Assembly: GCF_013394595.1 (NCBI RefSeq)
Contig: NZ_CP053348.1
Coordinates: 1,550,001-1,614,000 of the forward strand
DNA: 64,000 nt
Direction of reading: 5' to 3'
Source: Winogradskyella forsetii
Lineage (GTDB): Bacteria; Bacteroidota; Bacteroidia; Flavobacteriales; Flavobacteriaceae
Made by a program: the position numbers and the translations under genes. This document shows, in pieces, positions 19,843 to 29,340 of the stretch. The notes under the pieces are model-generated. The model was not told the origin of the DNA. It ran no database searches and worked only from the letters and a program-made list of their open reading frames with translations. How positions within the stretch are numbered: position 1 is the first letter of the stretch; each line of letters opens with the position of its first letter.

Positions 19843-21303
19843 ATGAGACATTTTAAAACATTACTTTTTAGTTTATTACTTAGCATTACCGGATTATCCA
19901 CAGCACAAGTAGGAATCGGTACAGATCAACCAGATGCGTCGTCGCTTTTGGATTTAAATTCGAACTCTAAAGGTTTGTTAGCACCGCGCATGACCACCTT
20001 AGAACGCGAAGCCATTGCTAGTCCTGCAGAAAGCCTATTGGTTTTTGACACCGACTTGGATGCTTTTTATTTTTATAATTCAACAAACAGTACTTGGATA
20101 GAATTAGCGAATAACAACGCCATTAAAAGAAATAATTACAAACTCGTAAAATCTGCCGACGATTTAGCTCCAGAATTAACTGCAGGAGGCGGAACTAGTT
20201 ATCAATTGGATGAAAACACCTATTATGAAATCAATGGAACCATTACCTTAACTGCTCCTATCGATTTAAATAACGCCTATATTTCTGGGTTAGATTCGTT
20301 TGAAGATGTGCTCTACGCAACGGGTGTTGTTTTTAAAGGCAGTGCAGGTGGCGGTGTTAGAAACGTGACCTTAAATGGCACGAAGGCTTTTGAAATTACA
20401 GGTCCAGGATTAGCAACCTCTTCAGCGCTTTTAGTTCAAAATGTGGTTATCGATGGGATGACCTCAAGTGTAGGAAGCGTTTCAGGCTTAGGCATAGTTT
20501 TCGGTAATGTCATTCAATTTATAAACAATACGAATGGAATAACGTACTCTGACATTGGTCATTTGTTATTGGATAATCAAGCTTGGTTTAGTAGTAATAA
20601 TGGTACTTTTGAAACCTATTCCGGTAACTTCGGGTTAATAGAAAAGGCTGGTGGTTTTTTTACGGTAAATGGGTCTGATGTGGCCATTGATGTCAGTAGT
20701 GGTAGTATTAACGTTGGAACTGGAATTGTGCAAGGAACAGTGTTTGCAGGCACCACAACATCACCTTCAGGCTATATTAAAGGCTATACCACAGGAGCTT
20801 ATCTCGATTATAATTTCAATAATGATTGGTCTGTAAGTGCACCTGGTATCCCAAGGGAAAATGATGACGCCAGCTCTGGTAACTTATACTATGATGAGTC
20901 TAGTCCAGCGCCAGTAGTTAACATTACCAATTCAACACCGTTTAAACTTCCAGTGGATACAGAGGCGATCAGACTTTTTAGAATGGCAGAAGGTACTGGC
21001 GTAAATAGTGAAAACCGTATTGTATATGAGGGTGAAACAAGACGCTCTATAGATATTTTTGCGACAACCTCATTCACCGCGACTGCTGGCACCCGATTAG
21101 GATTCTCTATCTATAAAAACGGAACTAAAGTGACAGGAACAGAAACTATAGTGGATGTGATTCAAACCAATGCCAGACAATCGGCTTCAATTATTGGAAC
21201 CGTTAATGTGGAGAAGGATGATTATATAGAAATATACGTCAGAAAATTGTCTGCTTCTGATGAACAATTCTTAGTGACCTCTTATAACTTAATCGCGAAC
21301 TAA
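19843..21303 (+). CDS. Secreted protein with a VGIGT tail-fibre-like N-terminus
   Basis: 486 residues with a signal peptide (LLFSLLLSITGLSTAQ). The mature N-terminus VGIGTDQPDASSLLDLNS followed by KGLLAPRMTT is a motif widespread in Bacteroidota surface proteins that resembles phage tail-fibre segments. The middle is Gly/Asn/Thr-rich and beta-helical in character (about 130-320). The last 110 residues look like a compact beta-sandwich. There is no recognisable T9SS sorting domain, so attachment or export route is uncertain. A strong terminator follows at 21327. Confidence 0.65.
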   Translation: MRHFKTLLFSLLLSITGLSTAQVGIGTDQPDASSLLDLNSNSKGLLAPRMTTLEREAIASPAESLLVFDTDLDAFYFYNSTNSTWIELANNNAIKRNNYKLVKSADDLAPELTAGGGTSYQLDENTYYEINGTITLTAPIDLNNAYISGLDSFEDVLYATGVVFKGSAGGGVRNVTLNGTKAFEITGPGLATSSALLVQNVVIDGMTSSVGSVSGLGIVFGNVIQFINNTNGITYSDIGHLLLDNQAWFSSNNGTFETYSGNFGLIEKAGGFFTVNGSDVAIDVSSGSINVGTGIVQGTVFAGTTTSPSGYIKGYTTGAYLDYNFNNDWSVSAPGIPRENDDASSGNLYYDESSPAPVVNITNSTPFKLPVDTEAIRLFRMAEGTGVNSENRIVYEGETRRSIDIFATTSFTATAGTRLGFSIYKNGTKVTGTETIVDVIQTNARQSASIIGTVNVEKDDYIEIYVRKLSASDEQFLVTSYNLIAN

Positions 21304-21326
21304 ACACGTTACTAAACCCTAACTAA

Positions 21327-21359
21327 AAGCCTTCGGTATGTATTATCGAAGGCTTTTTT
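21327..21359 (+). terminator. Rho-independent terminator
   Basis: AAGCCTTCG (21327-21335) pairs with CGAAGGCTT (21347-21355), followed by a T-run to 21359. It ends the transcript of the preceding secreted protein gene. Confidence 0.9.
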
Positions 21360-21379
21360 GTCTTACTTGTAAGAATAAT

Positions 21380-21800
21380 CCATAGCTAACCCGCTTATGA
21401 CACGCTTATGACCCGACTATGCTATGGGAAAGAGTAAAAAAATCTAGTTTTATTTGATTAGGAAATCTTAATGGCTGCTATGTGCCCTAAAGCTATTTTC
21501 CCGAAGCGATTATTATAAGAAAGGGTCAGCACAATAAAAAAACTAAAGCCTTAGCCTTACAACAAAATAGTGATAGGGTAAGGGCTTTAGTTAAACAGGT
21601 CCACATTCTTGAGGTGAATCGCGAACTTCACCTGTTTTCTCAATAACGAAATATGCGTCTATTGAGCATAAGTATCAGTTGTTCAATGCTAATACTTATA
21701 TTGTTGCCTCTAGTTAAAAAACGATAGGCGTGTAACAAAAATAGGAATCTTATTTTTATAGACCATTTAGCTTGGTAAGCTAGTGGCTTTTTTTATCTTT
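21380..21800. other. Structured gap of about 500 bp before the restriction-modification operon
   Basis: No gene is visible, but inverted repeats are dense. CCATAGC (21380) pairs with GCTATGG (21421), with CGCTTATGAC repeated directly in the loop. AACTAAAGCC (21541) pairs with GGCTTTAGTT (21583), extended by a bulged CCTTAC/GTAAGG. AGGTGAA (21613) pairs with TTCACCT (21627). ATAAGTAT (21668) pairs with ATACTTAT (21691). TAGCTT (21768) pairs with AAGCTA (21777), followed by a T-run. It could hold a small RNA or be a mobile-element scar. Confidence 0.5.
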
Positions 21801-21832
21801 AAACTCCCTTAATTAATTTCTTGTAATTCATA

Positions 21833-21870
21833 TTGATTTTTAATCAATTTACTTATGTTTGAAACATAAG
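21833..21870 (+). promoter_or_regulatory. Promoter of the R-M operon with a perfect palindrome over the -7 element
   Basis: TTG (21833-21835), an 18-nt spacer and TATGTTTG (21854-21861) match the Bacteroidota promoter pattern TTG-N17-23-TAnnTTTG. The -7 box sits inside a perfect 19-bp palindrome, 21852-21870 (9-bp arms around a central G). A dimeric repressor or the HsdM/HsdS complex could bind there. The predicted start site would leave a leader of only about 12-15 nt before the hsdR ATG at 21882. Confidence 0.65.
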
Positions 21871-21881
21871 CACTACTATTT

Positions 21882-24800
21882 ATGACATTTAACGAAGACT
21901 CAAGAGTCAAATTACCTGCAATTTTACACCTAACTCAATTAGGGTATGGTTACCTGTCTTTAAAAGATGCGCAATGGGATTTAGACACTAATATCTTTAC
22001 TGATATATTCAAAGCAGCTATTGCTAAGATTAATAATGGTATTTCAGAAGAAGAAATAAACCGATTGTATCAAGATATAAGTTTAGCGCTAGAAAACGAG
22101 GATTTAGGAAAAGCTTTTTTCGAATTGCTAACAAAGCGGTCAGGAACAAGGCTAATAGATTTCGAAAATTTTGAAAATAATACCTTTAATGTAGTTACTG
22201 AGCTAACCTACAAAAATGGAGAGGATAACTTCAGACCAGATGTGATAGCGTTGGTGAATGGAATACCTTTAGTGTTTATTGAAGTTAAAAAACCTAACAA
22301 TCGCAATGGTGTTATAGCCGAGCGCACGCGTATTAACTCACGTTTTCAAAATAAAAAGTTTAGAAAGTTTATCAATTTAACGCAGTTTATGATCTTTTCT
22401 AATAATATGGAATATGATGATAACGAGATTGAACCTTGGCAAGGCGCTTATTATGCGTCAGCATCATATCATAAACCAATTTTCAATTATTTTAGAGAAG
22501 AAATTGGGTTTAATTTTTCAAAAGTGTTAAATCCCTTAGATACTGATGTGGAAGACTTTTTATTAAAAGACACCAATTATCAATCTATAAAAAATAGTGC
22601 GGAATACATTACAAACAAAGACCCTAACAAACCTACTAATCGCATAATAACTTCAATGCTTTCCAAAGAGCGATTGAAATTTATTTTACAATACGCTTTA
22701 GCTTATGTAAAAGAGACAAATGGATTAGAAAAACACATAATGCGTTATCCGCAATTGTTTGCAACAAAAGCAATTGAAGAAAAACTAGATCAAGGTGTTC
22801 GCAAAGGTATTATATGGCATACTCAAGGAAGTGGTAAAACAGCACTTGCCTATTATAACACCCATTTTTTAACGGATTATTATCAGAAACAAAACATCAT
22901 CCCAAAATTCTATTTTATAGTAGATCGTTTGGATTTGTTAACCCAAGCTAGAGATGAATTTACAGCACGTGGACTTAAAGTGCACACAGTTAATTCGCGT
23001 CAAGCTTTTGTAGCAGATTTGAAGAAAACAACAGCTATTAATAATGATAAAGGGAAACGGGAAATTACAGTAGTTAATATTCAAAAATTTCAGGAGGATA
23101 AAGATGTAAGCAATACAACAGATTATAATCTAAACATTCAGCGTGTCTACTTTTTAGATGAAGTCCATAGAAGTTATGATCCCGAAGGTAGCTTTTTAGC
23201 TAATTTGGAAGAATCTGATCGTAATGCTATAAAAATTGGTTTAACAGGAACACCACTAATTGGTGATAGTTTAAAATCTAAGCACCTATTTGGTAATTAT
23301 ATTCATAAATATTATTACAACAAATCCATTGCAGATGGCTACACCTTAAAACTAATTCGTGAGGAAATTGAAACGGAGTACAAAGTAAAATTCAAAAAAA
23401 TACTTGACGATTTAGATATTAAAAAAGGTGATGCCAATAAAAAGCAAGTATATGCGCATCCTTCATTTGTTGCGCCAATGTTAGATTATATTGTTGAAGA
23501 CTTTCAACGTTTTAGACAACACTATGACGATGAAACTATTGGTGCATTGGTGATTTGTGATAGTAGCGAACAAGCGCAAGAGTTATTTAGTGTTTTCAAT
23601 AAAGTATATGCCAATACCGAAACCGAAACCGAAACACTTGGCATGGCAGCAGAACCTAGTTCTGAATACATCAAACTACGTAAAGAAGAGTTTCGCGTTA
23701 AAAAAGCAGCATTGATATTATACGACTCTGGTAGTAAAGAAGAACTTGGGACTTGGCGTGACGATTTTAAAGCAGGTAAAATAGATATCCTATTTGTTTA
23801 CAATATGTTACTTACTGGTTTTGATGCCAAACGTTTAAAGAAAATCTATTTAGGACGTGTTATAAAAGCGCATAATTTATTACAAGCCTTAACCCGTGTA
23901 AACCGCAAATACAAAAATTACAAATATGGTCATGTTGTAGATTTTGCAGACATTTCAAAAGAATTTGACAAAACTAACAAGGCTTATTTTGAAGAGCTTC
24001 AAGAGGTTTTAGGCGATGAAATGGAAAGTTATTCCAACCTATTCATGTCTCGTGAAGAAATGGAAACGACCATACGAGACATTAAAGAAGCGCTAGCAGA
24101 TTTTGATTTAAAAAATGCAGAAAACTTCTCTTCTCAAATTTCACAAATTAGCGATCAAGTCGAAATGCAACGTATTAAAAAAGCATTGGAAGATGCACGT
24201 TCATTATATAACATTATTCGTTTAGTTGGTGAATATGAGTTGTTGGATAGTATTGATTTTAGAAAATTAGGAGAACTTCGTATTGAAGCTACCAATCACT
24301 TAGCATTAATTAATGCCAAAGAAGCCTTAGAGCAAAATGAAGAGGTTGGTAATCTGCTAAACATGGCTTTAGAGGATATTGTGTTTGGTTTTAGAAAAAT
24401 TGGCGAAAACGAATTAATTCTTGCAGGAGAACTTAAAGAAATCTTAAAGAAAACCAGAGAAGCTTTAGGTGGTAATTTTGACCCTAAAGATCCAGAATGG
24501 ATTAGTTTGTATGAAGAACTTCGTCGTTTATTTGATAATAAAAATTTAAACGAAGTGTCTCAAGAAGAGATGCAAAACAATATTACTTCACTAAAAACAA
24601 TACATGAAAAAATTAAAGAATTAAACCGACGTAATGAGTTATTAAAAGATAAATATAAAGGCGACCCTAAATATGCTCGCGTTCAAAAAAGATTACTAGA
24701 AGCTGGCAGACCTTCTAAATTAAAAACTGCTATTATAGAAGCTTTACAAAACATAAAACAACAAACAGATATTGCTGTATTAGACCGTAGCGATAGCTTA

Positions 24801-24956
24801 CATAACGAAAGCTATTTTGCACGTGTGGTTGCTAAATTAGTATTTAATGAGTTTCAAAAAACCATAGACACACCTATGGATTTTGAAACCGTAGAATTTA
24901 TACGCGACCTTATTGTAGAAGAATATCTAAACGAATATCACGGAAAATCCGCTTAA
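21882..24956 (+). CDS. hsdR: Type I restriction enzyme R subunit (ATP-dependent translocase and nuclease)
   Basis: 1,024 residues. The N-terminal PD-(D/E)XK nuclease has FRPD (Asp120) and IEVKK (Glu134-x-Lys136). The SF2 motor follows with Walker A (TQGSGKT, about 315-321), a DEAH-type box (FLDEVHRSYDPEG, about 424) and motif III GLTGTP. Further SF2 motifs include FVYNMLLTGFDAKRL and QALTRVNRK. The C-terminal helical part (about 720-1024) joins the methylase core. In the complex it translocates unmodified DNA and cuts at a distance. It is first in the operon and starts right after the palindromic promoter. All key motifs are intact, so the system is probably active. Confidence 0.95.
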   Translation: MTFNEDSRVKLPAILHLTQLGYGYLSLKDAQWDLDTNIFTDIFKAAIAKINNGISEEEINRLYQDISLALENEDLGKAFFELLTKRSGTRLIDFENFENNTFNVVTELTYKNGEDNFRPDVIALVNGIPLVFIEVKKPNNRNGVIAERTRINSRFQNKKFRKFINLTQFMIFSNNMEYDDNEIEPWQGAYYASASYHKPIFNYFREEIGFNFSKVLNPLDTDVEDFLLKDTNYQSIKNSAEYITNKDPNKPTNRIITSMLSKERLKFILQYALAYVKETNGLEKHIMRYPQLFATKAIEEKLDQGVRKGIIWHTQGSGKTALAYYNTHFLTDYYQKQNIIPKFYFIVDRLDLLTQARDEFTARGLKVHTVNSRQAFVADLKKTTAINNDKGKREITVVNIQKFQEDKDVSNTTDYNLNIQRVYFLDEVHRSYDPEGSFLANLEESDRNAIKIGLTGTPLIGDSLKSKHLFGNYIHKYYYNKSIADGYTLKLIREEIETEYKVKFKKILDDLDIKKGDANKKQVYAHPSFVAPMLDYIVEDFQRFRQHYDDETIGALVICDSSEQAQELFSVFNKVYANTETETETLGMAAEPSSEYIKLRKEEFRVKKAALILYDSGSKEELGTWRDDFKAGKIDILFVYNMLLTGFDAKRLKKIYLGRVIKAHNLLQALTRVNRKYKNYKYGHVVDFADISKEFDKTNKAYFEELQEVLGDEMESYSNLFMSREEMETTIRDIKEALADFDLKNAENFSSQISQISDQVEMQRIKKALEDARSLYNIIRLVGEYELLDSIDFRKLGELRIEATNHLALINAKEALEQNEEVGNLLNMALEDIVFGFRKIGENELILAGELKEILKKTREALGGNFDPKDPEWISLYEELRRLFDNKNLNEVSQEEMQNNITSLKTIHEKIKELNRRNELLKDKYKGDPKYARVQKRLLEAGRPSKLKTAIIEALQNIKQQTDIAVLDRSDSLHNESYFARVVAKLVFNEFQKTIDTPMDFETVEFIRDLIVEEYLNEYHGKSA

Positions 24957-24963
24957 AAAAACA

Positions 24964-26598
24964 ATGACAAAAGAAGATATAAATAAGCAACCCTTTGTAA
25001 CCAGAACAAAAGCACTTATAGACGAGCTTAAAGCTGTATGTGCAAGTTATGGTTTAGGAAACGACGGAAACGAATTTAAAATTATTAGTCAAATATTTTT
25101 ATATAAGTTTTTAAACGACAAGTTTGCTTACGAGATTAAACAATTAAAGCCAGAATTGGCAAATAATGACCATTGGGAAGCAGAATTGGCTAACATGAAA
25201 GACAGCGACTATAACATGTTGCAATTTCAGTTAGGCGAAGCCACAGCGTTTTTAAAACCGCATCATTTGATTGGGTATTTGTTTGAAAGACAAAACGAAC
25301 CCGATTTTGCCAAATTGGTAGATGATACCTTAATAGATATCGCAGTTTTAAACAACGATTTATTTGCTGTAAAGACTGAAGATGGACAAAAAATACAATT
25401 GTTTGATCGTCTTACAGAATATGTAAGTAGTAAACGCGATGGTTTTGCAGTAGCTTTATTAAATAAGTTGGTGATTTTTAATTTTGAAAATATTATGGGA
25501 GAAGGTTTTGACTTTTTCTCAACCATTTTTGAGTATTTAATAAAAGATTACAACTCTGATGCTGGCGGAAAATACGCAGAGTATTATACACCACACGCAG
25601 TTTCTAAAATTATAGCCAATATATTAGTGCCAGAACCAACAAGCAATGTTACAATTTACGATCCTAGTGCAGGATCTGGTACGCTTTTAATGAATTTAGC
25701 ACACGCAATTGGGGCAGATAAATGCACGGTATATTCACAGGATATATCACAAAAATCGTCTAATTTATTACGTTTAAACTTAGTGTTAAACAACTTGGTA
25801 CATAGTATAGAAAATGTGATACAAGGTAACACCATGACAGATCCTTACCATAAAAAGGATAATAAATTAAGACAGTTTGACTATATCGTATCCAATCCTC
25901 CATTTAAGTTAGATTTTAGTGATGATGTAGATACACTAAATAAAAAGGAAAATAAAACCCGCTTTTTTGCAGGCATACCAAATGTGCCAAAAAAAGCAAA
26001 GGATAAAATGGCAATTTACACCTTGTTTTTGCAACACATTATCCATTCTATGCGAGCAGGAACTGGTAAGGCTGCTATTGTAGTGCCAACTGGTTTTATA
26101 ACCGCACAATCTGGTGTAGATAAAAAAATACGCCAAAAAATAGTGGATGGCAAGATGTTAGCAGGTGTGGTAAGTATGCCTTCTAATATTTTTGCAACAA
26201 CAGGAACTAACGTTTCGATTGTGTTTATGGATGCAGCAAATAAAGAGGATGTGGTTTTAATTGATGCCTCAAATTTAGGGACAACAGTTAAAGAAGGTAA
26301 AAACCAAAAAACAGAATTAATTGATGTAGAAGAAGACCAAATTATAGACACATTTACCAAAAAAGAAGCCAAAGACGATTTTTCTGTAGTGGTGAGTTAT
26401 GAAGAAATAAAAGCTAAAAACTATAGCTTAAGTGCAGGACAATACTTTGAAGTTAAAATTGAATATATAGATATTACTGCGGAAGAGTTTGCTAGTAAAA
26501 TGGACAGTTTTGAAAGTAATTTAGAAACACTTTTTACTGAAAGTAGAGATTTGGAAAATGAGATTCAGGATAATTTGAAGAGTTTAAGGTATGAGTAA
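24964..26598 (+). CDS. hsdM: Type I DNA methyltransferase (M subunit)
   Basis: 544 residues; N6-adenine methyltransferase of the HsdM family. The helical HsdM N-domain (about 1-140) precedes the catalytic domain, with the SAM-binding motif DPSAGSGTLL (about 233-242) and the catalytic NPPF (about 311-314). The C-terminal helices contact HsdS. With HsdS it methylates the recognition site and protects host DNA; with HsdR it forms the restriction complex. It starts 7 bp after hsdR and its last 8 bp overlap hsdS, which implies translational coupling. Confidence 0.97.
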   Translation: MTKEDINKQPFVTRTKALIDELKAVCASYGLGNDGNEFKIISQIFLYKFLNDKFAYEIKQLKPELANNDHWEAELANMKDSDYNMLQFQLGEATAFLKPHHLIGYLFERQNEPDFAKLVDDTLIDIAVLNNDLFAVKTEDGQKIQLFDRLTEYVSSKRDGFAVALLNKLVIFNFENIMGEGFDFFSTIFEYLIKDYNSDAGGKYAEYYTPHAVSKIIANILVPEPTSNVTIYDPSAGSGTLLMNLAHAIGADKCTVYSQDISQKSSNLLRLNLVLNNLVHSIENVIQGNTMTDPYHKKDNKLRQFDYIVSNPPFKLDFSDDVDTLNKKENKTRFFAGIPNVPKKAKDKMAIYTLFLQHIIHSMRAGTGKAAIVVPTGFITAQSGVDKKIRQKIVDGKMLAGVVSMPSNIFATTGTNVSIVFMDAANKEDVVLIDASNLGTTVKEGKNQKTELIDVEEDQIIDTFTKKEAKDDFSVVVSYEEIKAKNYSLSAGQYFEVKIEYIDITAEEFASKMDSFESNLETLFTESRDLENEIQDNLKSLRYE

Positions 26599-27988
26599 AA
26601 CTATCCAAATAAATGAAATTGCGATTCTAAATAAAGAGACTTATAAAAAAAGTGAAATTCCTAAAACTCTATATTATTTAGATACTGGAAGCCTAACTAA
26701 AAACAAAATAGAATCCTTACAAGAATTTAATACATCTAAAGATAAAGTACCTAGTCGAGCGCAAAGAAAAGTACAAATAAACACTATTCTGTATTCAACT
26801 GTAAGACCTAATCAAGAGCACTATGGGATTATTGAAAATGAAATAGAAGATGTCGCTGTATCAACAGGATTCACAACAATTGATGTGGATAATGAAAATG
26901 TTTATCCAAAGTATTTATATTATATGTTAACTCAAAACCACCTTACTGAGTATTTACATTCAATTGCTCAAAATAGTGTGTCTTCTTATCCTTCAATTTC
27001 TTCTAATGATTTAGGTTCATTGACTTTTGATATTCCAGAAATTGAAATTCAAAAACAAATAGCCAAAGTCCTTTCCAATATAGACGCCAAAATAGAAGTC
27101 AACAACAAAATAAACCAAGAGTTAGAAGCTATGGTAAAAACGCTGTACGATTATTGGTTTGTACAGTTTGATTTTCCAGATGCTAATGGTAAGCCTTATA
27201 AATCGTCTGGTGGTAAAATGGTTTTTAATGAGGAATTAAAACGTGAAATTCCTGAGGGTTGGGAAGTTGATGCTTTGTCTACATGGATTAAAAATGATAA
27301 AAGTGGAGATTGGGGAAAAGCAGAAGAACAAGGTAATTATATAAACAAAGTGTCTTGTATTCGTGGTGCAGATTTAAATGGACTAAACGGTAAAGGAGTT
27401 GTTAAAAGTCCAACACGTTTTGTATTAGAAAAAAACAGTCACAAATTATTAGAAATAGGAGATTTTATAATTGAAATTTCTGGAGGAAGTCCAACTCAAT
27501 CAACAGGTAGAATGGCTTTCATAACAAAAGAAACTTTAGAGCGATTTGAAAACCCTTTAATCTGTTCTAACTTTTGTAAAGCTGTAACATTAAAAGATGA
27601 AAAAGCACTATATAATTTCGCTTATCTATGGAATAGATTATATGATGCAGACGTTTTATTTGGATGGGAAGGAAAAACAAGTGGGATAAAAAATTTATTA
27701 TTTGAATCGTTTGTTACTAACTATCAAGTGGCCAATCCTGACTCTATAATTATGGAGCAGTTTTACAATAAGGCAAAACCAATTCACTCACAAATTCAAA
27801 CAAACTTAAAACAAAATCAAAAACTCTCAGAGCTTAGGGATTGGTTGTTGCCTATGTTAATGAATGGGCAGGTGCGCGTAGCACATTCTCATACAGAAGG
27901 GAATCTTGCCAAAGTAAAGCAATCTTATAAAGTAAATACCAAAACTGATTTGGGTAGGGTTGCAGAAGAAGGAGAAACTTATAATTAA
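26591..27988 (+). CDS. hsdS: Type I specificity subunit (S subunit)
   Basis: 465 residues with two target-recognition domains, each followed by a conserved coiled-coil spacer: TRD1 about 1-150, helix about 155-190 (QKQIAKVLSNIDAKIEVNNK), TRD2 about 215-400, and a second helix about 405-435 ending LRDWLLPMLMNGQV. HsdS chooses the bipartite DNA site. TRD1 begins almost at the N-terminus (IQINEIAILN). The start codon overlaps the hsdM stop by 8 bp. The DNA for its conserved C-terminal helix is repeated about 1.4 kb downstream, which suggests recombination has taken place here. Confidence 0.93.
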   Translation: MSKTIQINEIAILNKETYKKSEIPKTLYYLDTGSLTKNKIESLQEFNTSKDKVPSRAQRKVQINTILYSTVRPNQEHYGIIENEIEDVAVSTGFTTIDVDNENVYPKYLYYMLTQNHLTEYLHSIAQNSVSSYPSISSNDLGSLTFDIPEIEIQKQIAKVLSNIDAKIEVNNKINQELEAMVKTLYDYWFVQFDFPDANGKPYKSSGGKMVFNEELKREIPEGWEVDALSTWIKNDKSGDWGKAEEQGNYINKVSCIRGADLNGLNGKGVVKSPTRFVLEKNSHKLLEIGDFIIEISGGSPTQSTGRMAFITKETLERFENPLICSNFCKAVTLKDEKALYNFAYLWNRLYDADVLFGWEGKTSGIKNLLFESFVTNYQVANPDSIIMEQFYNKAKPIHSQIQTNLKQNQKLSELRDWLLPMLMNGQVRVAHSHTEGNLAKVKQSYKVNTKTDLGRVAEEGETYN

Positions 27989-27995
27989 TTTGTAG

Positions 27996-29213
27996 ATGAA
28001 TTATACTTACATTTTACTTTCAGAAGTACAGACTATTGTAAATAGTTATTCTAGGATAAATAAAATGTCTGGACAAAATTTCAATTTATTCACCTTACTT
28101 AGAAAAGAAAGTGATGAGGTGAGATTGCATTCTAAGTTTATTTCAGAATTATTAGATCCGCAAGGTTCTCATCAACAAGGTACATTATTTCTAGATTCTT
28201 TTTTAGATAAACTGGGTATTAAAGATTTCGAAACTCAAAATGCTACATCTCATATAGAATACTACACAGGTATTATTAATAAGGATAAAGATTTAGGAGG
28301 TAATATAGATATACTTATTCGCTCTGATAATAACAAAGTGATCAAAATTGAAAATAAGATTTACGCAAAGGAGCAAGAAAATCAACTTTTGAGATATTAT
28401 AATTTTCAGAATGATGGGCACTTAATGTTTTTGACTTTAAATGGAAAATTAAGTGATGACCATAAGGATTTAGAAATCAGAAATATAGAATATCAACCAA
28501 TTTCTTATCGAAAAGATATAACAGAATGGCTACAGGTTTGTATAGAGAAATGTGCAACGGTCCCTATAGTTAGAGAAAGTATTGTTCAGTATCTAAATTT
28601 GGTCAAAAAGCTAACACATCAAAATATAAATAGTAAAATGAGTAAAGAAATAGCCGAAAAAATTACCAAAAGCAAAGATAGTTTTGAAGCATATTTAGCA
28701 TTGCGTAAATCAGAAAATGATAATGAGATTTACTTTGATATTGCATGTAAACACTTAATTCCGTTTTTTGAAGATTTTGCTAATAAGAATAATTTGACAT
28801 TTAAGAATTTATATAAAAGTCTCATAGAAAAAAGAGAGCGATATAGTGGTTTTTTCTTTACTAATAGCGATTTACAAAAATATGGCTTAAAATTGTCTGT
28901 ACAGTTTCATAACTCATTTAATAGAGATTTATATTATGGACTTTCATTTGTAACTGAAAATCCAGAAAACCAACCTGTTCACGATATTATTGCAAAAGAA
29001 GCAAGACTTGTTATGGATAAACCTAATCCACCTAATAATTGGTGGTTATGTAATAGTTTTTGGCGAGAGTATAGAGATTTGGGAGAGATTGAGACTTTAT
29101 ATAATATCGCTTATGGTAATTTTCAAAAAGAATTTTCATCTAAGCTAAGTGAGGTTTTAGAAATGTTTAGTTCGGCTGTATATAATTATGAGAATGGAAA
29201 TATTTCAAATTGA
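27996..29213 (+). CDS. PD-(D/E)XK nuclease family protein
   Basis: 405 residues. The N-terminal half matches the PDDEXK_4-type nuclease family: LHSKFISELLDPQGSHQQG, then GGNIDILIRS (catalytic Asp) and IKIENKIYAKEQENQL (Glu-x-Lys in ENK, followed by the conserved QL). The C-terminal half (about 210-405) is helical with aromatic patches (GFFFTNSDLQKYGLKL, NNWWLCNSFWREY) and unassigned. Such genes often accompany R-M systems and may act as accessory restriction nucleases. It follows hsdS by 7 bp and lies between hsdS and a duplicated hsdS tail, so it probably entered as part of a cassette. Confidence 0.75.
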   Translation: MNYTYILLSEVQTIVNSYSRINKMSGQNFNLFTLLRKESDEVRLHSKFISELLDPQGSHQQGTLFLDSFLDKLGIKDFETQNATSHIEYYTGIINKDKDLGGNIDILIRSDNNKVIKIENKIYAKEQENQLLRYYNFQNDGHLMFLTLNGKLSDDHKDLEIRNIEYQPISYRKDITEWLQVCIEKCATVPIVRESIVQYLNLVKKLTHQNINSKMSKEIAEKITKSKDSFEAYLALRKSENDNEIYFDIACKHLIPFFEDFANKNNLTFKNLYKSLIEKRERYSGFFFTNSDLQKYGLKLSVQFHNSFNRDLYYGLSFVTENPENQPVHDIIAKEARLVMDKPNPPNNWWLCNSFWREYRDLGEIETLYNIAYGNFQKEFSSKLSEVLEMFSSAVYNYENGNISN

Positions 29214-29328
29214 ACAACTCTCAGACCTTAGGGATTGGTTATTACCTATGCTTATGAATGGGCAGGTTACTGTTGGTGAGGCTAAAGAACAGTTGGGTAT
29301 GGTTGCGGAGGAGGGAAAAAAGTTATAG
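29194..29328 (+). pseudogene. Orphan hsdS 3' end (duplicated C-terminal helix)
   Basis: The open frame 29194-29328 encodes EQLSDLRDWLLPMLMNGQV followed by a short tail ending VAEEGKKL. The core is nearly identical to the end of the upstream HsdS (SELRDWLLPMLMNGQV) and its tail resembles the HsdS end (GRVAEEGETYN). It overlaps the nuclease gene's last 20 bp in another frame. This is a remnant of a second hsdS or a by-product of the event that placed the nuclease gene here. Confidence 0.8.
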
Positions 29329-29340
29329 TAAAAATAAAGT

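Noticed and set aside
21535-21600. tRNA or riboswitch in the structured gap
   Set aside because: The stems do not form a cloverleaf and I recognise no aptamer core; reported only as an unassigned structured region.
23612-23635. Hexanucleotide CCGAAA repeats in hsdR as a phase-variation switch
   Set aside because: Unit length of 6 keeps the frame; copy changes would only add or remove two residues (TE).
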